Origin: an uncultured Castellaniella sp.
GTDB lineage: Bacteria > Pseudomonadota > Gammaproteobacteria > Burkholderiales > Burkholderiaceae_B
Assembly (NCBI RefSeq): GCF_937988725.1
Contig: NZ_CALKHS010000003.1
Coordinates: forward strand, 385,873-449,872
Direction of reading: 5' to 3'
Length of the DNA: 64,000 bases
This document shows positions 52,501-61,387 of the stretch, one piece after another. Under the pieces are notes generated by a model, which made no database searches, was not told where the DNA came from, and saw only the letters and a program-made list of their open reading frames with translations. Each line of letters starts with the position of its first letter. Position 1 is the first letter of the stretch. A program made the translations under genes and the position numbers.

Positions 52501-53205
52501 ATGACGAAAGTCGATGGGGGCGGGGATTTCCCCGCCCAGGTCTTTGGCCACCCGCTGTTCCAGGGCGTGCCCGCGGACATGCGGGCGGCCCTGCTGCGCG
52601 ATGCCGCCGTCCTGCACGTCGAGGGCGGCCGCACCCTGTTCCGGGAAGGCGGCGAAGCGGTCGAATACCTGTACGTCTTCAGCGGCAGCGTCGAGGTGCT
52701 GCGCCATACCCAGGACGGCGAGGAGCGCGTGTTCTCGATCTTCCACGCGGGGCAGATGCTGGCGGAAACGGCCATGTTCATGAGCCACGGCCGCTATCCC
52801 ATGGAAGCGCGCTCGCGGGGCGACGCGGTCGTCCTGTGCCTGAAGCGCGCCGGCCTGCAGGAAGCCGTCCGGGCCTGGCCCGAACTGGCCATGCGGCTCT
52901 TGAACCGTCTCAGCGACCGCGTCTACCAGCGCGTCAACGATGTCGAGTGGTACAGCGACAGCACCGCCGCCCAGCGCCTGGCCGACTATCTGCTGCGCCT
53001 GCCCAGCGACCACGCGGGCACGGTGCGCCTGCCCCTGACCCAGCGGCAGCTGGCCACGCACCTGGGGGTGCGGCCGGAAACGCTCAGCCGGCTGCTGGCC
53101 GACTGGGTGGCGCAGGGCCATCTCTCCGGGGCCCGGCGGGACTGGGCCGTGTTGAACCCCGGATTCCTGGAATCCCTGGCGCAGCCCGCCCGGCGCAGCT
53201 TCTGA
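52501..53205 (+). CDS. Crp/Fnr-family transcriptional regulator
   Basis: A 234-residue regulator from the ATG at 52501; an in-frame start at 52447 would add 18 residues and cannot be excluded. The N-terminal cyclic-nucleotide-binding-like barrel includes 'LFREGGEAVEYLYVFSGSVE' and 'GQMLAETAMFMSHGRYPMEA'. The C-terminal winged helix is 'LTQRQLATHLGVRPETLSRL'. The N-terminal cysteine cluster of true Fnr is absent, so it is not an iron-sulfur oxygen sensor; the barrel resembles Dnr-like heme or other effector sensors. It precedes ilvD by about 100 bases on the same strand. Confidence 0.88.
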   Translation: MTKVDGGGDFPAQVFGHPLFQGVPADMRAALLRDAAVLHVEGGRTLFREGGEAVEYLYVFSGSVEVLRHTQDGEERVFSIFHAGQMLAETAMFMSHGRYPMEARSRGDAVVLCLKRAGLQEAVRAWPELAMRLLNRLSDRVYQRVNDVEWYSDSTAAQRLADYLLRLPSDHAGTVRLPLTQRQLATHLGVRPETLSRLLADWVAQGHLSGARRDWAVLNPGFLESLAQPARRSF

Positions 53206-53306
53206 ACACCGGATGCCCCCGTCGCGCGCCGACGTTCCATGCGCCTGCGGCAAACAAGCCGTACACTTGAAGATTGTCCTCTGAAACAACCCGTAAGGAT
53301 CCGCTC

Positions 53307-54995
53307 ATGTCCAAGCCTTTGCGCTCATCCAACATCACCCAGGGGGTGGCCCGCGCACCGAACCGTTCCATGTATTACGCCCTGGGCTACACCGAGGACG
53401 ATTTCAACAAGCCCATGATCGGCATCGCCAATGGGCAAAGCACGATCACGCCCTGCAACAGCGGCCTGCAGCCCCTGGCGGACGCCGCCGCGGCGGCCGT
53501 GAAGGACGCGGGCGGCAATCCGCAGATGTTCGGCACGCCGACGATTTCCGACGGCATGGCCATGGGCACGGAAGGCATGAAGTATTCCCTGGTGTCGCGC
53601 GAAGTCATCGCCGACTGCGTGGAAACCTGCGTGCAGGGCCAGTGGATGGACGGCGTGCTGGTGATCGGCGGCTGCGACAAGAACATGCCGGGCGGCATGA
53701 TGGGCATGCTGCGCGCCAATGTGCCGTCCATCTATGTCTATGGCGGCACCATCCTGGCGGGCAGCTGCGGTGGCAAGGACCTGAACATCGTCAGTGTGTT
53801 CGAAGCCGTGGGCGAACACGCCGCCGGCCGCATGTCCGACGTTGACCTGCACGAAATCGAAACCCATGCCATTCCCTGCAGCGGGTCCTGTGGCGGCATG
53901 TACACGGCCAACACCATGAGCTCGGCCTTCGAGGTCATGGGCATGAGCCTGCCGTATTCCTCGACCATGGCCAACGTGCACCAGGAAAAGATCGATTCGG
54001 CCGCCGAATCGGCCCGCGTGCTGCTGAACGCCGTGAAGCTGGACCTGAAGCCGCGCGACATCGTCACGCGCAAATCCATCGAAAACGCCGTGGCCGTCAT
54101 CATGGCCACGGGCGGTTCGACCAATGCCGTGCTGCACATCCTGGCCATCGCCCACGCCGCCGGCGTCGAATGGACCATCGACGACTTCGAACGCGTGCGC
54201 CGCCGCGTGCCGGTCATCTGCGACCTGAAGCCCAGCGGCAAGTACCTGGTGGTCGATTTCCACAAGGCGGGCGGCGTGCCCCAGGTGATGAAGCTGCTGC
54301 TGAACGCCGGCCTGCTGCATGGCGACTGCATCACCATCACCGGCAAGACCATCGCCGAAACGCTGAAGGACGTGCCCGACGCGCCCGCCAACCAGGACGT
54401 GATCCACACCCTGGACAATGCCCTGTACGCCGAAGGCCACCTGGCCATCCTGAAGGGCAATCTGGCCGAGCGGGGCGCCGTGGCGAAGATCACCGGCCTG
54501 AAGAACCCGGCCATCACCGGCCCGGCGCGGGTGTTCAACGACGAACAGTCCGCCATGGACGCCATCCTGGCCGGCAAGATCCACGCCGGCGACGTGCTGA
54601 TCCTGCGCTACCTGGGCCCCAAGGGCGGCCCGGGCATGCCGGAAATGCTGGCCCCGACCAGCGCCCTGGTGGGCGAAGGGCTGGGCGATTCCGTGGGCCT
54701 GATCACCGACGGCCGCTTCTCGGGCGGCACCTGGGGCATGGTCGTGGGCCACGTGGCCCCCGAAGCCGCCGTGGGCGGCACGATCGCCCTGGTCGAGGAA
54801 GGCGATTCCGTCACCATCGACGCCCACAAGCAGCTGCTGCAGGTGAACGTGTCCGACGAAGTCCTGGCCAAGCGCCGCGCCGCCTGGACGGCGCCGAAAC
54901 CCCGCTACACGCGCGGGGTGCAGGCGAAATTCGCCTTCAACTGCTCCGACGCCAGCACCGGCGCGGTGCTGGACCGCTTCGAAGACCGCGGCTGA
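53307..54995 (+). CDS. ilvD: Dihydroxy-acid dehydratase
   Basis: A 562-residue iron-sulfur enzyme of branched-chain amino acid synthesis, converting 2,3-dihydroxy-isovalerate and -3-methylvalerate to the 2-keto acids. The cluster cysteines are C50 ('TITPCNSG'), C123 ('GGCDKNMPGG') and C195 ('SGSCGGMYTANTM'), matching IlvD positions. The C-terminal part contains 'LITDGRFSGGTWGMVVGHVA' with the conserved catalytic Ser. The ATG at 53307 follows TAAGGA. Related sugar-acid dehydratases share these motifs, but close similarity to the short bacterial IlvD type and the location outside the aldarate island favour IlvD. Confidence 0.93.
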   Translation: MSKPLRSSNITQGVARAPNRSMYYALGYTEDDFNKPMIGIANGQSTITPCNSGLQPLADAAAAAVKDAGGNPQMFGTPTISDGMAMGTEGMKYSLVSREVIADCVETCVQGQWMDGVLVIGGCDKNMPGGMMGMLRANVPSIYVYGGTILAGSCGGKDLNIVSVFEAVGEHAAGRMSDVDLHEIETHAIPCSGSCGGMYTANTMSSAFEVMGMSLPYSSTMANVHQEKIDSAAESARVLLNAVKLDLKPRDIVTRKSIENAVAVIMATGGSTNAVLHILAIAHAAGVEWTIDDFERVRRRVPVICDLKPSGKYLVVDFHKAGGVPQVMKLLLNAGLLHGDCITITGKTIAETLKDVPDAPANQDVIHTLDNALYAEGHLAILKGNLAERGAVAKITGLKNPAITGPARVFNDEQSAMDAILAGKIHAGDVLILRYLGPKGGPGMPEMLAPTSALVGEGLGDSVGLITDGRFSGGTWGMVVGHVAPEAAVGGTIALVEEGDSVTIDAHKQLLQVNVSDEVLAKRRAAWTAPKPRYTRGVQAKFAFNCSDASTGAVLDRFEDRG

Positions 54996-55004
54996 TCCCG
55001 CGGC

Positions 55005-55030
55005 GGCCCGCCCTTGCGGCGGGCCATTCT
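55005..55030 (+). terminator. Candidate terminator after ilvD
   Basis: GGCCCGCC and GGCGGGCC form a perfect 8-base stem around a CTTGC loop, ten bases after the ilvD stop. It is followed by only a short T-poor tail (ATTCT), so termination efficiency is uncertain. Confidence 0.5.
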
Positions 55031-55092
55031 GCGGTATCGTATCGGGCTGGATCCCCTGGCGGGGGCCAGCCCGTTTTTGATGGAGAGATACT

Positions 55093-55923
55093 TTGCTGAC
55101 TGCCGAACAACGCGCCCTGCAATTGCAGATCCGCCTGGGCCTGGGGGTGCGCGATCATTTCGATGCCGCCGCCGAGATCGAACAGCGGGTGGACTTCCTG
55201 GTCGAGCTGCTGCGCAACACGGGCGCGCGCGCCCTGGTGCTGGGCATCAGCGGCGGGGTGGATTCCCTGACGGCGGGCTGCCTGTCGCAGCGGGCCGTGC
55301 AGCGGGTGCGCGAGCAGGGCGGGGATGCCCGGTTCGTGGCCATGCGCCTGCCTTACGGCACGCAGCTGGACGAGGCCGACGCCCAGGCCGGCCTGCAGGT
55401 CATCCAGCCCGACGAAACCCTGACGGTGGACGTGCGGTCCGCATCCGACGCCATGCTGGCGGCGGTGCAGGCCGCCGGGCAGATCTTCCGCGACGCCGGG
55501 CAGCAGGATTTCCTGCATGGCAACATCAAGGCCCGCGAGCGCATGATCGCCCAGTACGCTGTCGCTGGCGCGCGCGGCGGCCTGGTGGTGGGCACGGACC
55601 ACGCGGCCGAGGCCCTGATGGGGTTCTTCACCAAATTCGGCGACGGCGCGGCCGACGTCACTCCGCTGGCCGGGCTGAACAAGCGCCGGGTGCGGGCGCT
55701 GGCCGGCGCCATGGGGGCGCCGGAAGCGCTGGTGTTCAAGGTGCCCACCGCCGACCTGGAACTGCTCAAGCCCCTGAAGCCGGACGAAGACGCCTTCGGC
55801 GTCAGCTACCAGCAGATCGACGATTTCCTGGAAGGTCGGGACGTGTCCCCCGAGGCCTTCGAGATCATCGTGGACACTTGGCGGCGCAGCGCCCACAAGC
55901 GGGCGCTGCCGATCGCCCCCTGA
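55093..55923 (+). CDS. nadE: Ammonia-dependent NAD synthetase
   Basis: A 276-residue enzyme of the length of E. coli NadE, adenylating and amidating deamido-NAD. The PP-loop is 'LVLGISGGVDSLTAGCL', followed by 'MRLPYGTQLDEADAQAG', 'GNIKARERMIAQYAVAG' and 'VVGTDHAAEALMGFFTKFGD', all conserved in NadE. No glutaminase domain is present, so free ammonia is the donor. The start is a TTG at 55093 with GGAGAG upstream; no ATG lies nearby in frame. Confidence 0.94.
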   Translation: MLTAEQRALQLQIRLGLGVRDHFDAAAEIEQRVDFLVELLRNTGARALVLGISGGVDSLTAGCLSQRAVQRVREQGGDARFVAMRLPYGTQLDEADAQAGLQVIQPDETLTVDVRSASDAMLAAVQAAGQIFRDAGQQDFLHGNIKARERMIAQYAVAGARGGLVVGTDHAAEALMGFFTKFGDGAADVTPLAGLNKRRVRALAGAMGAPEALVFKVPTADLELLKPLKPDEDAFGVSYQQIDDFLEGRDVSPEAFEIIVDTWRRSAHKRALPIAP

Positions 55924-55959
55924 CGCCGCCGGGCGCCCTTTCGAGCGCCGGACGGCCGG

Positions 55960-56976
55960 TCAGGCCCCTGCCGTCTGGCGGGCGCGATGCGCCGGATCCA
56001 TCAGCCCGGACACGATCTCGTAAGACCGCAGCCGCGCCGCATGGTCGTACATATTGCAGGTGATCATCAGCTCGTCCGCCCCCGTGCGGGCGATGAAGGA
56101 CCGCATCTGGGCCGCCACCGCGTCCGGCGAGCCCACGGCCGCGCAGGACAGGATGTGGTCCAGCAGGTCGCGCGCGTTGGGGGGCAGGCTGTCCAGATAG
56201 CCGTCCACCGGCCTGGGCAGGCGGCCCGGCCGCCCGGTGCGCAGGTTGATGAAGGACTGCTGCCAGGAACTGGCCAGGAAGCGCGCCTCTTCGTCCGTAT
56301 CGGCGGCGAAGACGTTGAACCCCAGCATGACGTAGGGCTTGTCCAGCTGTTCGGACGGCTGGAAGTGCTGCCGGTAGACGCGGATCGCGTCCATCATCTG
56401 GGCCGGCGCGAAATGCGAGGCGAAGGCGTAGGGCAACCCCAGCGCCGCCGCCAGCTGGGCGCCGAACAGGCTGGATCCCAGGATCCAGACGGGCACGCCG
56501 TGGCCCTCGCCGGGGACGGCGCGCACCGGGTTCTCGCCCCGGAAATAGCCCATCAGTTCCACCACGTCGCGGGGGAATGCGTCGGGGTCGGTCTGCAGCG
56601 TGCGCCGCAGGGCGCGGGCCGTCGTCTGGTCCGATCCCGGCGCCCGACCCAGGCCCAGGTCGATGCGGCCCGGATGCAGGGCCTCCAGCGTGCCGAACTG
56701 TTCGGCGATGACCAGGGGCGAGTGATTGGGCAGCATGATGCCGCCGGCCCCCACGCGGATGCGGGTGGTGGCCGCCGCCACGTGATTGATCAGGATGGCG
56801 GTGGCGGCGCTGGCGATGCCCGTCATGCCATGGTGTTCGGCCATCCAGTAGCGGCGGTAGCCCCAGGCGTCCGCGTGGCGCGCCAGGTCGGCCGTGTGGG
56901 CGAAGGATTCGGCGGCGCCGCCGTCTTCCGTGATGGGGGCCAGGTCCAGCACCGACAAGGGAATGGCGATGCTCAT
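55960..56976 (-). CDS. Luciferase-like (LLM class) flavin-dependent oxidoreductase
   Basis: A 338-residue TIM-barrel protein of the bacterial luciferase-like family. The opening 'IPLSVLDLAPITEDG' and 'RYWMAEHHGMTGIASAA' are typical of the YhbW/MsnO8-type group, as are 'VGAGGIMLPNHSPLVIAEQF' and 'LGLGRAPGSD'. The ATG at 56976 overlaps the stop of the thioesterase gene by four bases, so the two are translationally coupled. An FMN- or F420-like reduced flavin is probably used. The substrate is unknown. Confidence 0.88.
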   Translation of the reverse strand: MSIAIPLSVLDLAPITEDGGAAESFAHTADLARHADAWGYRRYWMAEHHGMTGIASAATAILINHVAAATTRIRVGAGGIMLPNHSPLVIAEQFGTLEALHPGRIDLGLGRAPGSDQTTARALRRTLQTDPDAFPRDVVELMGYFRGENPVRAVPGEGHGVPVWILGSSLFGAQLAAALGLPYAFASHFAPAQMMDAIRVYRQHFQPSEQLDKPYVMLGFNVFAADTDEEARFLASSWQQSFINLRTGRPGRLPRPVDGYLDSLPPNARDLLDHILSCAAVGSPDAVAAQMRSFIARTGADELMITCNMYDHAARLRSYEIVSGLMDPAHRARQTAGA

Positions 56977-57425
56977 GGCTGGCGGTCCGGCAGGTTCATG
57001 ACGGTCTGCTGCATCAGGGCGACGGGGGTCTTCTGCCCGGCATTCAGGGCGAAGACGTCCACCTGCACGATGGTCAGGGTGCGGCCCTTGCGGATCACCT
57101 GGCCGATGGCTTCCAGGGATTCGCCCTGGGCGGGGGCCAGCAGGTTGATCTTGAATTCCACGGACAGCACCGTGTGGCCGTCGGGCGCCTGGGTCATGGC
57201 GGCAAAGCCGCCCGCGGTGTCCGCGATGGCGCTGGTCGCCCCCGCGTGGAACAGGCCCAGGTGCTGGGTCAGGGCGGGGGAAAACGGCAGGTGCACGTGC
57301 ACGCGGCCGCTGCTCACGTCGCCCAGCGTCGCGCCCAAGTGCTGCATCAGGCCGGAACGATCGAAGAGGTCCTGGATGCGGTCGCGCAAGGCCGCCGCGT
57401 TCCGGGAAAGTGAAGAAGGTGCCAT
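56973..57425 (-). CDS. PaaI-family hotdog-fold thioesterase
   Basis: A 150-residue protein from the ATG at 57425, with a hotdog fold of the PaaI/YigI group. 'LGLFHAGATSAIADTAGGFA' is the central helix with the catalytic acidic residue, followed by 'VEFKINLLAPAQGESLEAIG'. It hydrolyses acyl- or aryl-CoA thioesters in characterised relatives. It is the first gene of a two-gene operon with the luciferase-like oxidoreductase and is divergent from an EamA permease. Confidence 0.87.
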   Translation of the reverse strand: MAPSSLSRNAAALRDRIQDLFDRSGLMQHLGATLGDVSSGRVHVHLPFSPALTQHLGLFHAGATSAIADTAGGFAAMTQAPDGHTVLSVEFKINLLAPAQGESLEAIGQVIRKGRTLTIVQVDVFALNAGQKTPVALMQQTVMNLPDRQP

Positions 57426-57559
57426 CGCGAGGTCCTGTATAGTCGTATGTCTTGAAAATCGACGGGCGGCGGATGCCGCCGCGCCCAACCGCAGTGTCAA
57501 ACGATAAGCCATTTTCACCCGCCGCCCAAGGCGCATGCGCCGGCGGGGCCGAATCCCGC

Positions 57560-58456
57560 ATGGCGGAAGGCAGGGACGCGCCCCCCGCGGACGGCGCCGG
57601 CCGGTCGATGCCGGGCGGCGGCGTCCTGCTGGCGGTGGGGCTGGCCATCGCCTCGATGATCAGCGTCCAGACCGGCGTGTCGCTGGCGGTGCCCGTGATC
57701 GCGGATTACGGGCCGCTGAGCACGTCCGCGCTGCGGATCTGCTGGGCGGCCGTGGTGCTGTTCATCTTCGTGCGGCCGCCCCTGCACCGCTTCAGCGCCG
57801 CGCAATGGCGCGCGACGCTGGTGCTGGGCGCCGGCATGGCCGTGATGTCCCTGGCCTTTTTCATCGCCCTGGAACGGCTTCCGCAGCACCTGACCGTGGC
57901 CCTGGAATTCTGCGGGCCGCTGGCCGTGGCCGCCCTGGGGGTGCGCGGCTGGCGGGCCCTGGCCTGGCCCCTGCTGGCCGCCATCGGCATCCTGCTGCTG
58001 GCCTGGGGCGACGCGCATGACGGCCCGGGCGCCGACCCGGTCGGCATCGCCTTCGCCTTGCTGGCGGCCGGCGGCTGGGCCGTCTACATCATCATGATGA
58101 AACGCGTCGGCCGAAGCCTGCCGGGCCTGCAGGGCCTGTCGGCCTCGCTGCTGGCGGCGGCCGCGCTGTCGCTGCCCTTCGCCATGGCGGAATCCGGCAC
58201 GGCCCTGTTCCCCTGGCAGCAGCTGGGGCTGACGGCGGGCCTGGCGGTGCTGGTGCCGCTGGTGCCCTACATCCTGGAAATGCAGGCCCTGCGCCGCCTG
58301 CCAGCGGCCGCCTTCGGCGTGCTGATGAGCCTGGAGCCCGCCATCGGCGCCCTGTCGGGCTGGCTGATACTGGGGCAGGGCATGGATGGCGGCCAGATGC
58401 TGGGCGTGGGCCTGGTGGTGGCCGCCAGCATCGGCGTGGTGCGGGCGGGCCGCTAG
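57560..58456 (+). CDS. DMT superfamily (RhtA-like EamA) exporter
   Basis: A 298-residue ten-helix permease from the ATG at 57560. In-frame starts at 57494 (GTG), 57473 and 57452 would add a polar N-terminal extension and have no better ribosome binding site. The segments 'ISVQTGVSLAVPVIADYGPL', 'ALEFCGPLAVAALGVRGWRA' and 'LPAAAFGVLMSLEPAIGALS' are characteristic of RhtA, the threonine/homoserine exporter. It ends four bases before the convergent serine dehydratase stop. Export of amino acids is the family expectation. Confidence 0.83.
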   Translation: MAEGRDAPPADGAGRSMPGGGVLLAVGLAIASMISVQTGVSLAVPVIADYGPLSTSALRICWAAVVLFIFVRPPLHRFSAAQWRATLVLGAGMAVMSLAFFIALERLPQHLTVALEFCGPLAVAALGVRGWRALAWPLLAAIGILLLAWGDAHDGPGADPVGIAFALLAAGGWAVYIIMMKRVGRSLPGLQGLSASLLAAAALSLPFAMAESGTALFPWQQLGLTAGLAVLVPLVPYILEMQALRRLPAAAFGVLMSLEPAIGALSGWLILGQGMDGGQMLGVGLVVAASIGVVRAGR

Positions 58457-58460
58457 GCGG

Positions 58461-59873
58461 TCAGCATTCCACCACGTTGACCGCCAGGCCCCCGCGCGAC
58501 GTTTCCTTGTATTTGGACTTCATGTCGGCGCCGGTCTGACGCATGGTTTCGATCACCATGTCCAGCGTCACGTGGTGCTTGCCGTTGCCATGCAGCGCCA
58601 GGCGCGACGCGTTGATCGCCTTGTTGCCGCCCATGGCGTTGCGCTCGATGCAGGGAATCTGCACCAGCCCCCCCACCGGGTCGCAGGTCAGGCCCAGATT
58701 GTGTTCCATGCCGATCTCGGCCGCATTTTCGATCTGCGCCACGGTGCCGCCCATCACGGCCGTCAGGCCGGCGGCGGCCATGGAACAGGCCACGCCGACT
58801 TCGCCCTGGCAGCCGACCTCCGCCCCGGAAATCGAGGCGTTTTCCTTGTACAGGAAACCGATGGCGGCCGCCGTCAGCAGAAAGTCCACCACGCCGTCTT
58901 CCGACCAGCCGGGGATGAAGGTGCGGTAATAGCGCAGCACCGCCGGCAGCAGGCCCGAGGCCCCGTTGGTCGGCGCCGTGACCACGCGGCCGCTGGCGGC
59001 GTTTTCCTCGTTCACGGCCATGGCGTAGAGATTGACCCAGTCCATGGCGAACATCACGTCGTCCGGGCTGGACGGGCAGGGGGTCCTGGATTCGCCCGAT
59101 TTCGCCTTCAGTTCGCGATACAGGGCCGGCGCCCGGCGGCGGACCTTCAGCCCGCCGGGCAGGATCTCGTCGGCGAAGTCGCCCTGCAGGCCGCAGCCCC
59201 GGTCGATGGCGTCGTCCATGACCCGGGCGATGCGCAGCACCCCCGCGCGGACCTCGTCCGCCGATCGCAGCGTGGTTTCGTTGGCCATCATCAGCTGCGG
59301 GATGCTGAGCCCGTGGCGGGCGCACTGGGCCATCAGTTCCGCCGCATTGGCGAAGGGGTAGGGCATGGGCTCGTGCTCGGGCACGGTTTCATCGGTTTCG
59401 ATGCTGTCCAGCGCCCGGATGAAGCCCCCGCCGATGGAGACGTAGCGTTCGTCGAGCACGGTGCGGCCCCGGTCGTCCCGGGCGATGAAGCGCATGCCGT
59501 TGGGGTGTTCCGGCAGGGGCTGGACCCGCCCGGAAAACACGGTCTTGGGGTCGAAGGCGATGGCGTGGTGGTTCCACAGGGCCAGGCGGTGATCGCGGGC
59601 CACGGCGCCGATCAGTTCGCCGATGGCGGCCGGATCCACCGTGTCCGGGGCCTCGCCCATCAGGCCCAGCATGATGCCCATGTCGGTGCGGTGCCCCGCG
59701 CCGGTTTCCGCCAGGGACCCGTACAGGTGGATGGACAAGCCGGCCACCTGGTCCAGCAGCCCGCGCGCGTCCAGGTTGCGGGCGAAATTGCGGGCGGCCC
59801 GCATGGGGCCCACCGTGTGGGAACTGGACGGTCCGATGCCGATCTTGAAGATGTCGAAAACGGATAAAGCCAT
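58461..59873 (-). CDS. sdaA: Iron-sulfur L-serine ammonia-lyase
   Basis: A 470-residue single-chain L-serine dehydratase converting L-serine to pyruvate and ammonia. The N-terminal 'FDIFKIGIGPSSSHTVGPMR' binds substrate. Cluster cysteines are in 'GVACSMAAAGLTAVMGG' and 'LTCDPVGGLVQIPCIERNAM', and the last residue of the protein is Cys ('LAVNVVEC'), the 'tail-in-mouth' ligand known from Legionella serine dehydratase. It is divergent from a GlxA-type regulator across a 227-base gap. Confidence 0.94.
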   Translation of the reverse strand: MALSVFDIFKIGIGPSSSHTVGPMRAARNFARNLDARGLLDQVAGLSIHLYGSLAETGAGHRTDMGIMLGLMGEAPDTVDPAAIGELIGAVARDHRLALWNHHAIAFDPKTVFSGRVQPLPEHPNGMRFIARDDRGRTVLDERYVSIGGGFIRALDSIETDETVPEHEPMPYPFANAAELMAQCARHGLSIPQLMMANETTLRSADEVRAGVLRIARVMDDAIDRGCGLQGDFADEILPGGLKVRRRAPALYRELKAKSGESRTPCPSSPDDVMFAMDWVNLYAMAVNEENAASGRVVTAPTNGASGLLPAVLRYYRTFIPGWSEDGVVDFLLTAAAIGFLYKENASISGAEVGCQGEVGVACSMAAAGLTAVMGGTVAQIENAAEIGMEHNLGLTCDPVGGLVQIPCIERNAMGGNKAINASRLALHGNGKHHVTLDMVIETMRQTGADMKSKYKETSRGGLAVNVVEC

Positions 59874-60100
59874 GATGATCTCTTGTGCAATGGGTATGGG
59901 GGCATGGCGCGCCGCCGGGCGGCTGCGAATGTTCCCTGCTTGCTTCAGATTCTAGTGATTTGGCAAAATATGGATTGAATGGAAGCGACATTCATCAGGT
60001 ATTTATATGCCGGTTTCTCTATTTGAGGATTTGTAGCGCTTTGATGTGCTTAGGCCTGGGCTTATATTGATGGTATAAAAACGACTTATCGGCTTTATAA

Positions 60101-61111
60101 ATGAATAAAAGCGACATCGTGGCGGCTGAGAATATTTCCGTGCGCCTGGGCTTCGTCCTGCTGCCCCAGTTCGCGCTGGGCGCCTTTGCCGCATTCGCCG
60201 ACCTGCTGGGCCTGCTGGATGCCCAGACCGACACGCCCGGCCCGTGTTCCTGGGAAGTGGTGGCTGACACCCTGATCCCCGTGCGCTGCGCCAGCGGCGT
60301 GCAGGTCGTGCCCACAGACTTGCTGGGGGACCCCTTGCGCTTCGACTACATCGTCGTCGTGGGCGGCCCCCAGCAGCCGCAGGACAGTCCCGGCCCGGCC
60401 CTGCTGGCCTGGCTGCGCCAGGCCGCCCGGGGCGGGCGCCGTCTGGTGGGCCTGTGCAACGGCGTCTTCGCGCTGGCCCAGGCCGGCGTGATGGCCGGCC
60501 ACCGCCTGGCGGTCAGCAGCAGCCTGTATCGCGAATTCACCGAACGCCATCCGGCCTTCGGGCCGGACGCGCTGGTCACCGACCAGCCCGCCGCCTTCGA
60601 CCGGCGGCGCATCAGCTGCGTCGGCGGCCCTGCCGTCACCGACGTCGCCGTGCGCATCCTGAGCCGCTACCTGCCCCAGGCCGACATTCGCCGCGCCCTG
60701 CGCCTGCTGCAGATCCAGGCTGGCGAACCCCACCGCCAGGTCCAGCCCCCGCCGCCCGACGTTCCCGCAGACAGCCCCCCCGCCGTGCGCCGCGCCGTCC
60801 TGCTGATCCAGCAGTACGCCGGCCAGGCCCTGGGCCTGGACGACTTGGCCAGCCGCCTGGGCCTGTCCCCGCGCCAGTTGCAGCGCCTGTTTCGCCAGCA
60901 CCTGGGCATCACCCCCCAGGCCTACGCCCGCGTCGTGCGCCTGCGTCTGGCCGCCTGGATGCTGCGCCAGACCGACAAGAGCATCGCCGCCATCGCATCC
61001 GACTGCGGCTTCGCCGATGCCGCCCACATGGGACGCAGCTTCCGAGCGGAGTACGGTTCGTCTCCTGGAGTGTGGCGCCGCCGGGCAGGCGAGACCGAAA
61101 ACACCGTATAA
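60101..61111 (+). CDS. GlxA-family AraC-type regulator with DJ-1/PfpI domain
   Basis: A 336-residue regulator. The N-terminal half is a DJ-1/PfpI-like domain with the nucleophile-elbow Cys in 'LVGLCNGVFALAQAG'. The C-terminal half has two AraC helix-turn-helix motifs ('LDDLASRLGLSPRQLQRLFR' and 'IAAIASDCGFADAAHMGRSF'). Relatives (GbdR, SouR, CdhR) respond to betaine, sarcosine or carnitine and activate their catabolism, including serine dehydratase. The divergent sdaA makes such a role plausible, but this is inference. The 227-base gap to sdaA is AT-rich near this gene; I see no clear operator in it. Confidence 0.88.
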   Translation: MNKSDIVAAENISVRLGFVLLPQFALGAFAAFADLLGLLDAQTDTPGPCSWEVVADTLIPVRCASGVQVVPTDLLGDPLRFDYIVVVGGPQQPQDSPGPALLAWLRQAARGGRRLVGLCNGVFALAQAGVMAGHRLAVSSSLYREFTERHPAFGPDALVTDQPAAFDRRRISCVGGPAVTDVAVRILSRYLPQADIRRALRLLQIQAGEPHRQVQPPPPDVPADSPPAVRRAVLLIQQYAGQALGLDDLASRLGLSPRQLQRLFRQHLGITPQAYARVVRLRLAAWMLRQTDKSIAAIASDCGFADAAHMGRSFRAEYGSSPGVWRRRAGETENTV

Positions 61112-61112
61112 T
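61107..61112 (+). promoter_or_regulatory. Consensus -10 box of the ancestral tRNA-Leu promoter
   Basis: A perfect TATAAT overlaps the stop codon of the GlxA-type gene, 42 bases before the tRNA-Leu 5' half at 61154. The -35 region is poor. It now drives a truncated tRNA and possibly the intact copy by read-through. Confidence 0.55.
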
Positions 61113-61153
61113 GGCGGTCCATTTCCGGGGTGGCAGTCTGCCGCCCCGACTCA

Positions 61154-61192
61154 GCCCGAGTGGTGAAATTGGTAGACGCAGGGGACTCAAAA
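61154..61192 (+). pseudogene. Truncated tRNA-Leu(CAA) 5' half
   Basis: These 39 bases match the spliced 5' half of the intact tRNA-Leu at 61388 (acceptor strand, D arm, anticodon stem and loop through CTCAAAA) with one mismatch. The match stops at 61193. No D-to-T arm partner follows, so this is not a functional tRNA. It matches the intron-less sequence through all four loop adenines, so it was not copied from the intron-bearing gene. Confidence 0.85.
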
Positions 61193-61387
61193 ATAGGTAC
61201 TTCTACCTATGGTCAGCCTCGGTTCAGCGTCTACAAAGCCGCGTCGGGCAAGGGTTTGGAGAGATTCTAGGAGGCTGGGCCGGAAACCCGTTTTTCTGTT
61301 CAGGAGCCAACTGGGAGCCAGCAGCGATCGTGGCGGCTCCTAGCAGGTAGTACAAGGTAGTAGTGCTGTAGACTGCTGCACAATTTA
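61193..61387. other. Insertion between tRNA fragment and intact tRNA; attachment-site-like
   Basis: This 195-base stretch has no supported gene. It begins with a 7-base hairpin (ATAGGTA-CTTC-TACCTAT, 61193-61210). It contains direct repeats of GGAGCCA (61303, 61314) and AGGTAGTA (61345, 61355), features typical of integrase arm sites. It separates the good -10 box and tRNA 5' half from the intact tRNA. Confidence 0.45.

Noticed and set aside
53307..54995. The IlvD-type gene as another sugar-acid dehydratase of the aldarate island
   Set aside because: It lies outside the island, lacks the regulon motif, and its length and cluster-cysteine positions match biosynthetic IlvD.
61154..61260. First tRNA-like segment as a second functional tRNA-Leu
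   Set aside because: After the anticodon loop no matching anticodon strand, variable arm or T arm follows; a GTCGGGC near 61245 is not enough for an acceptor pairing.
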